Assembly (NCBI GenBank): GCA_016840945.1 | Contig: JAEORJ010000253.1 | Coordinates: 1 to 6,599 of the forward strand | Source: Candidatus Gerdarchaeota archaeon | GTDB taxonomy: Archaea; Asgardarchaeota; Heimdallarchaeia; JABLTI01 | Length of the DNA: 6,599 nucleotides | Direction of reading: 5' to 3' | Translations under genes and position numbers: made by a program | The notes under the pieces: model-generated | Seen by the model: only the letters and a program-made list of their open reading frames with translations | Told to the model about the DNA's origin: nothing | The model's database searches: none | In this document: piece after piece, positions 1 through 6,093 of the stretch | Position numbering within the stretch: the stretch's first letter is position 1 | Layout of the letters: every line of letters starts with the position of its first letter

Positions 1-23
1 AAAATAGTTTTTATCTTCAAAGA

Positions 24-67
24 ATCTAGTATTAGATAGAATTCGAGATTTACTTGTTGTTTACAAC
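24..67. promoter_or_regulatory. Leader region of the small + strand gene with two short inverted repeats
   Basis: The 79 bases before the first gene hold no coding signal that I can see. They contain two small dyads. The first is ATCTA (24-28) and TAGAT (33-37) around a 4-base spacer. The second is GTTGT (56-60) and ACAAC (63-67) around TT, ending 12 bases before the ATG at 80. The second is a compact 12-bp near-palindrome in the position of an operator or a 5'-UTR hairpin. Arms of five bases arise by chance in AT-rich DNA, so a regulatory role is only a suggestion. No convincing TATA box could be fixed because the upstream region is cut by the window edge. Confidence 0.2.
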
Positions 68-79
68 TGAGATGATTTT

Positions 80-511
80 ATGATAATAGAACCGAATAAA
101 GTATCAGCACTTGTAGGAAAAGCATTATTATATTATGATAAAGCTGATGAAGCTAAACGTGGATTAAATCACAAAAAATGTTATGAGCATTGTAATAAAG
201 CATTGAATTATATTGCTATAGTTTCCTATATGATATCAAATGAAGAAGAACCCGCTACTGACAAAATAGCTATTGAATGGGTGGATGAATTACCAACTCC
301 TAATGGTCTTTATCAAATGTTAATTGATGCCACTAATGAAATTAGTGAACATCATTTTCCACTTCTTGATTTTGTTATGAGCTACCCTAAATCTGTAAGA
401 AATATCTCATTAATTTATGATGCTATTGTTGAACTATTTACCAATATTGAAAAAAATGATGATGAGAAGCTATTTTCAGAGTTGTTAGTTCATTGGAAGA
501 AAAGATTGTAA
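80..511 (+). CDS. Hypothetical small helical protein, family not recognised
   Basis: A 143-residue protein that I do not recognise. It reads as almost entirely alpha-helical, charged and cytosolic, with no signal peptide or membrane segment. Likely helices lie around residues 7-30, 31-53, 74-90, 106-124 and 127-142. Residues 31-45 (H-K-K-C-Y-E-H-C-N-K-A-L) look like the second helix of a TPR hairpin. The overall pattern of long amphipathic helices with a Leu-Tyr-Tyr-Asp segment near residue 16 also vaguely recalls FliS-type helical bundles. Neither match is good enough to name it. Residues 31-38 cluster two His and two Cys (H31, C34, H37, C38), which might bind a metal. The ATG at 80 is the first start after an in-frame TGA at 68-70, and a weak GAGATGA (69-75) precedes it by four bases. 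The gene is the only real + strand gene here and converges on the kinase with a 9-bp gap. Its coding-like composition and full open frame support a real protein; its function is unknown. Confidence 0.72.
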   Translation: MIIEPNKVSALVGKALLYYDKADEAKRGLNHKKCYEHCNKALNYIAIVSYMISNEEEPATDKIAIEWVDELPTPNGLYQMLIDATNEISEHHFPLLDFVMSYPKSVRNISLIYDAIVELFTNIEKNDDEKLFSELLVHWKKRL

Positions 512-520
512 AATAAGATT

Positions 521-3500
521 TTATTCAGTACTTTCTTCACTATTTTTTTCTTCAGCAGCAACTGGTATTGAGAAATAAAAAGTAGCTCCTTTATCAACCT
601 CACCTTCAGCCCAAATTGTTCCCCCCATTCTTCTTATAACTCTTTGAACTGTAGCAAGACCTATCCCCGTTCCTTCGAATTCTTCCGATTTATGTAGCCT
701 TTGAAATACTCCGAACAATTTGTCATAATATTGCATATCAAAGCCAACTCCGTTATCACTAATGTAAATTGTTATCTTATCTTGTTCTTTAGATGGTTTA
801 GTACCAATAGTTATTTCAGTTATATCGCGAGTTTTTGTAAATTTCAAAGCATTGGTTATCAAATTAACTAAAACTAATCGTAATAATGAAGGATCCCCTT
901 GAACATCAGGTAAAAAATTAACACCAATATCAACTTGCCTATTTTCTAGTTCCACTTGGAAATCATTTAGAACATCTTGAATTAATTCATTTAGGTTTAT
1001 CTTGATATTAACCATTTCAACTCTACTCATTCTTGAGAAAGTCAATAAACCATCAATGAGTTTATTCATCTCTTCTACAGATGAAAGTATTTTTTGAGTA
1101 TAACTTAAAATCCGTTCATCCACATTGGAATTCTGACTTACTCGTTTTTGTAAAAGATCAGCAAATCCTCCTATATGTCTTAAAGGTGTCCGCAAGTCAT
1201 GTGATACAGAATAAGAAAAGGCTGTTAATTCTTTATTCATTGCAGTTAATTGTTCAGTTCGTTCTTCTACTCTTTGTTCTAAATCCTGATATAGTGTTTC
1301 AATTTCATTTTGAGCAATTTTACGATCAGTTATGTTATGGATTGAACCTTGTATTCCTATAATATTTCCTTGATCATTAAGAAGCGCTTGCCAAATATCT
1401 TGAACCCATCTGATTTGACCATCTTTTGTAATTATCCTATATTCAAATTTGCTTGCTTCATGTGTAGTTAATGATCTCTCAATGGCTTTCTTTAAATCAT
1501 CAATGTCGTAAGGGTGAGTCAATACTTTTCGAGGATCATTTTCTAATATCAGTTCATTAACAGTAAAACCAGTAATTTCTTCAACAGCGCCATCTAAGAA
1601 TACAGGTTTTCCATCTGTAGTCATACGGTAAGCTATTCCTTGGAAATTCTCAACAAAAGTCTTGTATTTCTTATTGCTTTCGCGAAGTGCTTCCTCAGCA
1701 CCTATACGGGAAATTGAACCAGCGATTTGTACGGCAATCATTTCCAAAGCATTTCTAGTATTCATAGGGATAGTATCAGACTTTCTTGAGCCCAAACATA
1801 GTATTGCTTCTATATGTCCTTCTGATAAAACGGGTATAACAGCTAATGCATGTAACCCTTCTTCATCTTGTATTATAGTTTGGAAGGGAGATGAGACTAT
1901 TTCATTATAATCACAATAATTTGATTTTCCAGTTAATATCGCTTTTGTGAAAGGTGATTCTGTTGAATAAAATGATATTTTTTCTAGAAATTCATCTGTA
2001 AATCCCCTATTTATTATAGGGTTAAGAAATCCAGATTCTTTATCAATTAAAAATATCGATCCACATTCCACAACTTCCATATTAATAACAGATTCTAGAA
2101 CAACTGTCATAGCGTTTGATATAAAACTAGTTGAGCTTAATGCAATAGCTAAATCTTTTAGAATAGCCTGAAGTGTTTCTGTTCTTTTACGCTCAGATAT
2201 ATCGTAAATAGCTCCTTGAATATATTGAGGATCGCTTTTTTCATCACAAACATTTTGACATATCTCATTTAGCCATTTAATTTGCCCATCTTTTCGAAGT
2301 ATACGATATTGTATTTCATAAATATTATTTGGTTTTGTTATAAGCTCCTTTTCATACCTAGATACCATTTCTTTATCATCAGGATGAATTATATCACTGC
2401 AACGTGGTTTTTCTGCTAATAATTCAGTTTCAGTATAACCTGTTATCTCTTTAACTGCACCATTATAAAAAATAGGTATCCAGTCAGGTTTAGCTCTAAA
2501 GGCGATTCCTTGGAAATTATAAGCAAATGAACGATATTTTTCTTCACTTTCTTTTAATGCTTCTTCAGCTCTTTTTCTTTCTAACGCTACAGTAAACATT
2601 CTAGCCATTGTTTCAAAAAAAATCATATCCTCTTTTGGAACTTCTTTAGGTTTATAAGATACTAATTGTAATACTCCTAGGATTTCATTCGAACCATCGA
2701 GTATAGGCCAAGTTAGAATGGAATAAATACCCATTTCCTTCATTTTTTCTTGATAAGGTGCCATTATAGCTCTATCTTCAAAATTTGGTGCTACAACAGC
2801 ACGTTTATTTTTAGCTACAAAAGAGAAAAGGTAATCTAAATCATCTATTGATTGTGGTTCCACATGAACCTTATAATCATTAGTTAAGAAATTTATTTGT
2901 GCAACAGGTATTAACATTCGTGTTTCAGCGTCATATAATCGAAATGTTGCGGCATCAAAATCTAGTATTGAAGCCAACCCCTCAATTAACCTTAATGATA
3001 ATTCAGCTAAATTTTGTGAATATATTGTAACCTCTGCTATTAGGTGATAAGCTAAACGCTCTCTCTTTAATGCTTCTTCAGCTTCTACTCTTTCACTAAT
3101 GTCACGAACAGCACTTTGAATATATTCAGGTGCACCATTTGTATCTTGAACAACAGCAGCATTTATTTCAGCAATGAATACTGAGCCATCTCTACGTTTG
3201 AACTTCCTTCGATATATAGGCAGGATGCGTCCATCAATCAAATCTTTTAATCTAGATTTAGAGTTTTCTTTTTCATCTTCAACAACAAATTCAATCATTG
3301 ACTTACCAATCATATCATGCCGATTATAACCCAAGATTTCAGCTGCTTTTTGGTTCACATCCCTATAAGTTCCATCTAAATCAAGTATAAAAATAGCATC
3401 ATTAGTTAATTCAAATAGACCAAGACGGATTTTTTCACTTTCCAATAGTTCTTGATTTAATTGTTCCATTTCATTACGAAGCTTTTCATCAGTTAATTTA

Positions 3501-3562
3501 TCTGGAGTGTCTTTTATTTTTTCTTTAACCTCAACACTATTTTTCTTCTCCAGTCGTTTCAT
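521..3562 (-). CDS. Soluble multi-sensor histidine kinase (PAS-GAF-PAS-GAF-PAS-HisKA-HATPase)
   Basis: Autophosphorylating sensor histidine kinase that would pass phosphate to an unseen response regulator. Numbering is from the TTG at 3580 (1,019 residues). Order: N-terminal coiled coil (about 1-50), PAS/PAC 1 (51-165), GAF 1 (172-335), PAS 2 (341-463), GAF 2 (468-622), PAS 3 (630-753), coiled-coil linker (755-785), HisKA (about 785-855), HATPase_c (893-1008). The H-box reads S-V-S-H-D-L-R-T-P-L with phospho-acceptor His794. The N-box has N906 and N910, G1 is D-N-G-V-G-F-D (942-948), the F-box lies near 955-963, and G2 is G-T-G-I-G-L-A (970-976), so catalytic residues look intact. There is no membrane segment or receiver domain, so it should be cytosolic and sense intracellular ligands through PAS or GAF pockets; no chromophore-binding Cys was identified with confidence. 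I prefer the ATG at 3562 (codon 7) to the TTG at 3580 because a TATA box sits about 27 nt upstream of it, as in a leaderless archaeal mRNA. No response-regulator gene is in the window. Confidence 0.95.
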   Translation of the reverse strand: MKRLEKKNSVEVKEKIKDTPDKLTDEKLRNEMEQLNQELLESEKIRLGLFELTNDAIFILDLDGTYRDVNQKAAEILGYNRHDMIGKSMIEFVVEDEKENSKSRLKDLIDGRILPIYRRKFKRRDGSVFIAEINAAVVQDTNGAPEYIQSAVRDISERVEAEEALKRERLAYHLIAEVTIYSQNLAELSLRLIEGLASILDFDAATFRLYDAETRMLIPVAQINFLTNDYKVHVEPQSIDDLDYLFSFVAKNKRAVVAPNFEDRAIMAPYQEKMKEMGIYSILTWPILDGSNEILGVLQLVSYKPKEVPKEDMIFFETMARMFTVALERKRAEEALKESEEKYRSFAYNFQGIAFRAKPDWIPIFYNGAVKEITGYTETELLAEKPRCSDIIHPDDKEMVSRYEKELITKPNNIYEIQYRILRKDGQIKWLNEICQNVCDEKSDPQYIQGAIYDISERKRTETLQAILKDLAIALSSTSFISNAMTVVLESVINMEVVECGSIFLIDKESGFLNPIINRGFTDEFLEKISFYSTESPFTKAILTGKSNYCDYNEIVSSPFQTIIQDEEGLHALAVIPVLSEGHIEAILCLGSRKSDTIPMNTRNALEMIAVQIAGSISRIGAEEALRESNKKYKTFVENFQGIAYRMTTDGKPVFLDGAVEEITGFTVNELILENDPRKVLTHPYDIDDLKKAIERSLTTHEASKFEYRIITKDGQIRWVQDIWQALLNDQGNIIGIQGSIHNITDRKIAQNEIETLYQDLEQRVEERTEQLTAMNKELTAFSYSVSHDLRTPLRHIGGFADLLQKRVSQNSNVDERILSYTQKILSSVEEMNKLIDGLLTFSRMSRVEMVNIKINLNELIQDVLNDFQVELENRQVDIGVNFLPDVQGDPSLLRLVLVNLITNALKFTKTRDITEITIGTKPSKEQDKITIYISDNGVGFDMQYYDKLFGVFQRLHKSEEFEGTGIGLATVQRVIRRMGGTIWAEGEVDKGATFYFSIPVAAEEKNSEESTE
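539..553 (+). terminator. Possible U-tract terminator of the small + strand gene
   Basis: About 28 bases past the stop codon of the + strand gene, the + strand reads ACTATTTTTTTCTTC, a U-rich run when transcribed. Archaeal RNA polymerase can terminate at U-tracts without a hairpin. The site lies inside the 3' end of the convergent kinase gene, as expected when two genes leave only 9 bp between them. In AT-rich coding DNA such runs are frequent, so this is a weak call. Confidence 0.25.
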
Positions 3563-3585
3563 TTTTCGTACACTCAGCAAGATTA

Positions 3586-3593
3586 TTATAAAA
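3586..3593 (-). promoter_or_regulatory. TATA box of the histidine kinase gene (leaderless start)
   Basis: On the - strand this reads TTTTATAA, an archaeal TATA-type element. Its centre is about 27 nt upstream of the ATG at 3562. Archaeal transcription usually starts 22-27 nt downstream of the TATA centre, so the transcript would begin at or next to that ATG and be leaderless. No Shine-Dalgarno sequence precedes either the ATG or the upstream TTG at 3580, which fits this reading. If it is right, the six codons from the TTG are not translated. The assignment is by spacing and consensus only. Confidence 0.5.
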
Positions 3594-3704
3594 TCTACTC
3601 AAGATAAACTATATCGAAATGATCTATCGGGAACCATAGTTTTAGTGCTGAATATCTTTTCAGATAAAAATAAAGTTATGCGTATAAGCAAATTGATAAG
3701 GATA

Positions 3705-3741
3705 GATAAAAAGAAGTAAAGTAGTTTTTTCAAGCTACTTT
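3705..3741 (-). terminator. Hairpin plus U-rich tract ending the glycosyltransferase gene
   Basis: A perfect 7-bp inverted repeat, AAAGTAG (3718-3724) and CTACTTT (3735-3741), overlaps the TAA stop of the glycosyltransferase. On the - strand it is followed at once by a pyrimidine-rich run (positions 3717 down to 3705) with five consecutive U. The stem is AT-rich and so weak, with a 10-base loop, but a stem next to the stop codon followed by U is the expected form of an intrinsic terminator. It would separate glycosyltransferase transcription from the kinase gene downstream. Confidence 0.5.
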
Positions 3742-5227
3742 ATACATTGTCTATTTTAGTTAAATTATTCTCATCAATCTTCTTTTCAACGAATTCTTTT
3801 TGATTTGGTAGTAATTTAGCTGTTGCTTGCAAGTAAAAAACCAAATATCGATCTTGTGAGTAGTGTTTCTTTACAGCTTCTTTGTAATTATTGACTCTTT
3901 CACGTATTTCTTTGATTGATAATTTACTAAGATTATTTAACGCAGCTATTGTCTGTTGTATGCAATTATCATGTATGAAGATATCACTTCCATGATCAAG
4001 TTTTGAAAATTCTCTTTTATTTTGAACATCTTCACAAGAAGAGGGGTTTGTTACAAGGAAGCTAAAAGCTTTCTGCCAAACATCTTCAAAACCACAACCA
4101 TCTGAAACAATGGGTAAAACGGAACCATTATCTTGCATCAAGACTACTTCTCGGCTTACAAGACCCATAGGTTCTCTTCTTGAAAGGAATAGTGAATAGA
4201 TTCTTGCTATATCATTATTTTCAGACAATTGTACCATTCCTAAAACTAATTTTGAATTATGTTCCCATGCTAAAGTGATATTTTGTGCTCCTTTTATTAA
4301 ATCCTTATGCCATTTTAATTCATCATTAGAACCACTACAAATTAGCATATAATGTCGTTTAGGATCATTCTTCGCGCAAGCAATAACAGCATCTGTACCT
4401 TTAACATATTTTTGTGCTCGTCCAAAATATAATACAAGCTCTTTCTTACCTTCTATAATATCTTCAATTGGAAGTTTTACTCCATAAAATGGTCCTTTAT
4501 TGATTTTAGAATTCCTTTCTTGAATCATTTCTAGAGTTAATTCCTTAGGTACTTTGTTTGAAAACCAACCTTTTTCTGGTAAAGCATTATATAACGGAAT
4601 GGTATTTTTACTATCCTCAATCATTTTGATTGACTCGAGATGTTGAGCCATATATGGACTAATAGCAATCATTTTTGCATGATGGTGAACTTCCCTCTCA
4701 AGTATTTTCCTTTGTGAACGATTGTCTTTATGTTCATCAAAGGTGGAATGAGTTACGTAATAATCTAATATTGGAATTTCTCCATATTCACCATTTTCTT
4801 TGGATGTTTCTAAATCAAGAATTGCTGGTATACTAGCAAATCCATGAGCCATAATTATTATACCATTTAATTGCTCTTTTTTAGCTAATTTCACTATTTC
4901 TTTGTTAGCTTCATGCCCATATTTTTCCCAATTCCATGGATTTGCATATGGACCTGCAGCACCATTAGATACTAGAATCATTTCACCATTATTTGTTTCA
5001 GCCATTTTGGTTTTAAGCTCTTCAACTTGGGGGAGAACTACCATTTTCTTTGGTCTAGGAGTGATTACGTAAGGTATAATTGTTATTTTCTCTTTCACCT
5101 TATCAGCAGCATTAATTATCTGTTCTACATAAGGAAATAGCATAGCATGTTCGCCACCGACTTTAACAGCTCCTTCTTGAATTAATGTTACAACTGCAAT
5201 TTTTGGTTTACTTTTATCATCATTCAT
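3740..5227 (-). CDS. GT-B fold glycosyltransferase, GT4/GT5-like
   Basis: A 495-residue probable retaining glycosyltransferase that should move a sugar from a nucleotide-sugar to an unknown acceptor. The N-terminal Rossmann domain opens with a strand (I-A-V-V-T-L, 10-15) and a K-V-G-G motif (22-25) followed by a helix, as in the K-x-G-G loop of glycogen and starch synthases (GT5). The C-terminal domain starts near 262 with Y-F-G-R-A-Q-K-Y-V-K-G-T-D (267-279), the usual phosphate-binding Gly-Arg-(x)-Lys-Gly segment. It carries R-E-P-M-G-L-V-S-R-E (351-360), which contains the E-x7-E pair E352/E360 of retaining GT-B enzymes. His-rich residues 181-183 lie before a helix at the domain interface. 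No signal peptide or membrane helix is visible, so it is probably cytosolic. The ATG at 5227 has GAAGTGA (5235-5241) 7 nt upstream. The glycoside-hydrolase-like gene two genes upstream suggests, weakly, a carbohydrate role. Donor and product are unknown; glycogen synthase itself is doubtful because the rest of the chain does not look familiar. Confidence 0.85.
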   Translation of the reverse strand: MNDDKSKPKIAVVTLIQEGAVKVGGEHAMLFPYVEQIINAADKVKEKITIIPYVITPRPKKMVVLPQVEELKTKMAETNNGEMILVSNGAAGPYANPWNWEKYGHEANKEIVKLAKKEQLNGIIIMAHGFASIPAILDLETSKENGEYGEIPILDYYVTHSTFDEHKDNRSQRKILEREVHHHAKMIAISPYMAQHLESIKMIEDSKNTIPLYNALPEKGWFSNKVPKELTLEMIQERNSKINKGPFYGVKLPIEDIIEGKKELVLYFGRAQKYVKGTDAVIACAKNDPKRHYMLICSGSNDELKWHKDLIKGAQNITLAWEHNSKLVLGMVQLSENNDIARIYSLFLSRREPMGLVSREVVLMQDNGSVLPIVSDGCGFEDVWQKAFSFLVTNPSSCEDVQNKREFSKLDHGSDIFIHDNCIQQTIAALNNLSKLSIKEIRERVNNYKEAVKKHYSQDRYLVFYLQATAKLLPNQKEFVEKKIDENNLTKIDNV

Positions 5228-5234
5228 ATAACAT

Positions 5235-5241
5235 TCACTTC
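5235..5241 (-). promoter_or_regulatory. Ribosome-binding site of the glycosyltransferase
   Basis: The - strand reads GAAGTGA, one mismatch from the archaeal GAGGTGA that pairs with the 16S rRNA tail. It lies 7 nt before the ATG at 5227. It supports that start over any downstream Met and implies a leadered transcript, unlike the kinase gene. Confidence 0.55.
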
Positions 5242-5321
5242 TTTAAGAAATTTAATTGAGAATGTTATCAAGCCATTCTTAATTGTTACGATAGCAATCA
5301 AAAGATTGAGACTTGAAAAAT

Positions 5322-5345
5322 AAATTTAAATTGTAAATTATAAAA
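5322..5345 (-). promoter_or_regulatory. Candidate promoter region of the glycosyltransferase
   Basis: The 157-bp gap before the glycosyltransferase holds two TATA-like runs on the - strand: TTTATAAT (5338-5345) and a TTTAAAT run (5322-5328). Either would start transcription roughly 70-90 nt before the ATG at 5227, giving a leader that fits the presence of a ribosome-binding site. The region is so AT-rich that I cannot choose between them, and transcription from the acetyltransferase promoter is also possible. Confidence 0.3.
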
Positions 5346-5366
5346 AAATAGGGAAAGAAAAAATTT
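5341..5366 (-). terminator. U-rich terminator candidate after the acetyltransferase
   Basis: Starting about 20 nt past the stop codon of the acetyltransferase, the - strand transcript would carry two U-runs, one of six (5366-5361 side) and one of seven (5348-5342), separated by C/U-rich sequence. No stable hairpin precedes them. Archaeal termination needs little more than such U-tracts, so this is a reasonable end point for the acetyltransferase mRNA. It overlaps the candidate promoter of the next gene. Confidence 0.4.
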
Positions 5367-5384
5367 GGAATTTAAGTATAATAA

Positions 5385-5942
5385 TTAAATTCCGCCTCTA
5401 GGAAGTTCTTTTTGAACAATTAAATGATCTTTTGGCTTATTTTGGCGCATAAGAGCTTTCTTTATAAGACCAGTTTTTACATATTGATGCTTTTCACAAT
5501 AGAATTTTTCTTCAGCTTCACAATCTCTTTCAAAATGCGTCCATAAAGTAAGAATTCCATTGCGAATAGCGAAATGTTCCAATGCTGTTATAAGTTCAGT
5601 ACCAATACCTAAACGGCGCCATTCTGGTAAAATGACGATCCAGATTTTTCCTATATGTTTTTGAACCGGTATTCCAAAAATACTTGTTTCTAAAGTAGCT
5701 TCAGCTATAATCTCTTTTTCATGTTCAGCTATTAAACTCAACCCGCCAGCTAATTCTCTAGCTTCAAGGTTTCGCAAAACATATCGAACCTCTAGAGTGG
5801 TATTAGGTGGAGAGTCAAAATAATTGGAATCGTATAATTCTCCATGGAATTTGGTTATTCCATTAAGATCTGTCCAATCTAATAATCTAATCTTAATATC
5901 TTTATCAGTTGAAGTTTTGTATCTTCTTTCTCGGAAACTCAT
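5385..5942 (-). CDS. GNAT-family N-acetyltransferase
   Basis: A 185-residue protein of the GCN5-related N-acetyltransferase fold, which transfers the acetyl group of acetyl-CoA to an amine of a small molecule or protein. The acetyl-CoA pyrophosphate loop (motif A) is clear: strand I-G-K-I-W-I-V-I-L (97-105), then P-E-W-R-R-L-G-I-G-T (106-115) with R109-x-x-G112-x-G114, followed by the helix E-L-I-T-A-L-E-H-F-A. Residues 66-83 form the preceding beta strands. Residues 142-160 (A-E-E-K-F-Y-C-E-K-H-Q-Y-V-K-T-G) match the usual motif B helix, in which the Tyr of F-Y can act as general acid. Size is normal for a single-domain GNAT, and it is soluble. The ATG at 5942 follows a strong GGAGG site that lies within a GC-rich hairpin. 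Substrate cannot be told; neighbours give no firm hint. The fold assignment is secure. Confidence 0.9.
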   Translation of the reverse strand: MSFRERRYKTSTDKDIKIRLLDWTDLNGITKFHGELYDSNYFDSPPNTTLEVRYVLRNLEARELAGGLSLIAEHEKEIIAEATLETSIFGIPVQKHIGKIWIVILPEWRRLGIGTELITALEHFAIRNGILTLWTHFERDCEAEEKFYCEKHQYVKTGLIKKALMRQNKPKDHLIVQKELPRGGI

Positions 5943-5950
5943 TTTTTTGT

Positions 5951-5963
5951 ACCCCTCCGGGGT
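5951..5963 (-). promoter_or_regulatory. Ribosome-binding site inside a GC-rich hairpin before the acetyltransferase
   Basis: The - strand reads ACCCCGGAGGGGT, a perfect 5-bp stem (ACCCC with GGGGT) closing on a GGA loop. The GGAGG Shine-Dalgarno core (5958-5954) is made from the loop and the 3' arm, with 11 nt to the ATG at 5942. Folding would hide the ribosome-binding site; melting or a bound factor would expose it. This is the most GC-rich patch in the whole neighbourhood. The start codon assignment is strongly supported; the regulatory role is inference. Confidence 0.55.
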
Positions 5964-6018
5964 TGAGCACTACATTCTAGCTATTATTTACTTATTTAAT
6001 TATTTTTCTCACTCTTCT

Positions 6019-6036
6019 CTTATAAATTTCTTCGAA
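6019..6036 (-). promoter_or_regulatory. TATA box and BRE-like element of the acetyltransferase
   Basis: The - strand reads TTTATAAG (6026-6019) directly preceded by a purine-rich GAAGAAA-type stretch, the usual arrangement of archaeal TATA box and upstream B-recognition element. Transcription would start near 5997 and give a leader of about 55 nt that contains the hairpin at 5951-5963. A TTCGAA palindrome (6031-6036) abuts the element. Confidence 0.45.
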
Positions 6037-6041
6037 ATTAG

Positions 6042-6058
6042 ATTACTTTACAAGTAAT
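6042..6058. repeat. Perfect 7-bp inverted repeat between the hydrolase-like gene and the acetyltransferase promoter
   Basis: ATTACTT (6042-6048) and AAGTAAT (6052-6058) are separated by TAC. The dyad lies just upstream of the acetyltransferase TATA/BRE element and about 36 bp after the stop of the hydrolase-like gene. It could be an operator for the acetyltransferase or a weak 3' hairpin for the hydrolase-like transcript. There is no U-run after it on the - strand, which argues against a standard terminator. Confidence 0.35.
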
Positions 6059-6093
6059 TTTTTAGCTATTTTTTAGAATTTTTTAGTAATTTT
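6057..6093. repeat. Helically phased A-tracts (three near-identical 9-mers)
   Basis: The 9-mer ATTTTTTAG occurs at 6057-6065, 6068-6076 and 6078-6086, with a shorter T4 run at 6090-6093. Successive tracts are 11, 10 and 10 bp apart, close to one helical turn. A-tracts repeated in phase with the helix bend DNA, so this segment is predicted to be intrinsically curved. It begins directly after the stop codon of the hydrolase-like gene and lies upstream of the acetyltransferase promoter. Confidence 0.5.

Noticed and set aside
1081..1362. Open frame of 93 codons on the + strand
   Set aside because: It lies wholly antisense to the HisKA and linker region of the kinase, whose protein has clear conserved motifs there.
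1662..1910. Open frame of 82 codons on the + strand
   Set aside because: Antisense to the GAF 2 and PAS 3 region of the kinase; no independent coding signal.
3560..3580. TTG at 3580 as the start of the kinase
   Set aside because: It is a rare start without a ribosome-binding site, close behind the TATA box. The ATG at 3562 is at the right distance for a leaderless start, so it is preferred, though the TTG is not excluded.
3507..3719. Open frame of 70 codons on the + strand across the kinase start and the following gap
   Set aside because: It overlaps the kinase N terminus, its TATA box and the glycosyltransferase terminator. The translation is a low-complexity Ser/Phe/Lys/Ile chain with no ribosome-binding site.
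5824..6057. Open frame of 77 codons on the + strand
   Set aside because: Half is antisense to the acetyltransferase and the rest runs through its promoter region; composition is not protein-like.
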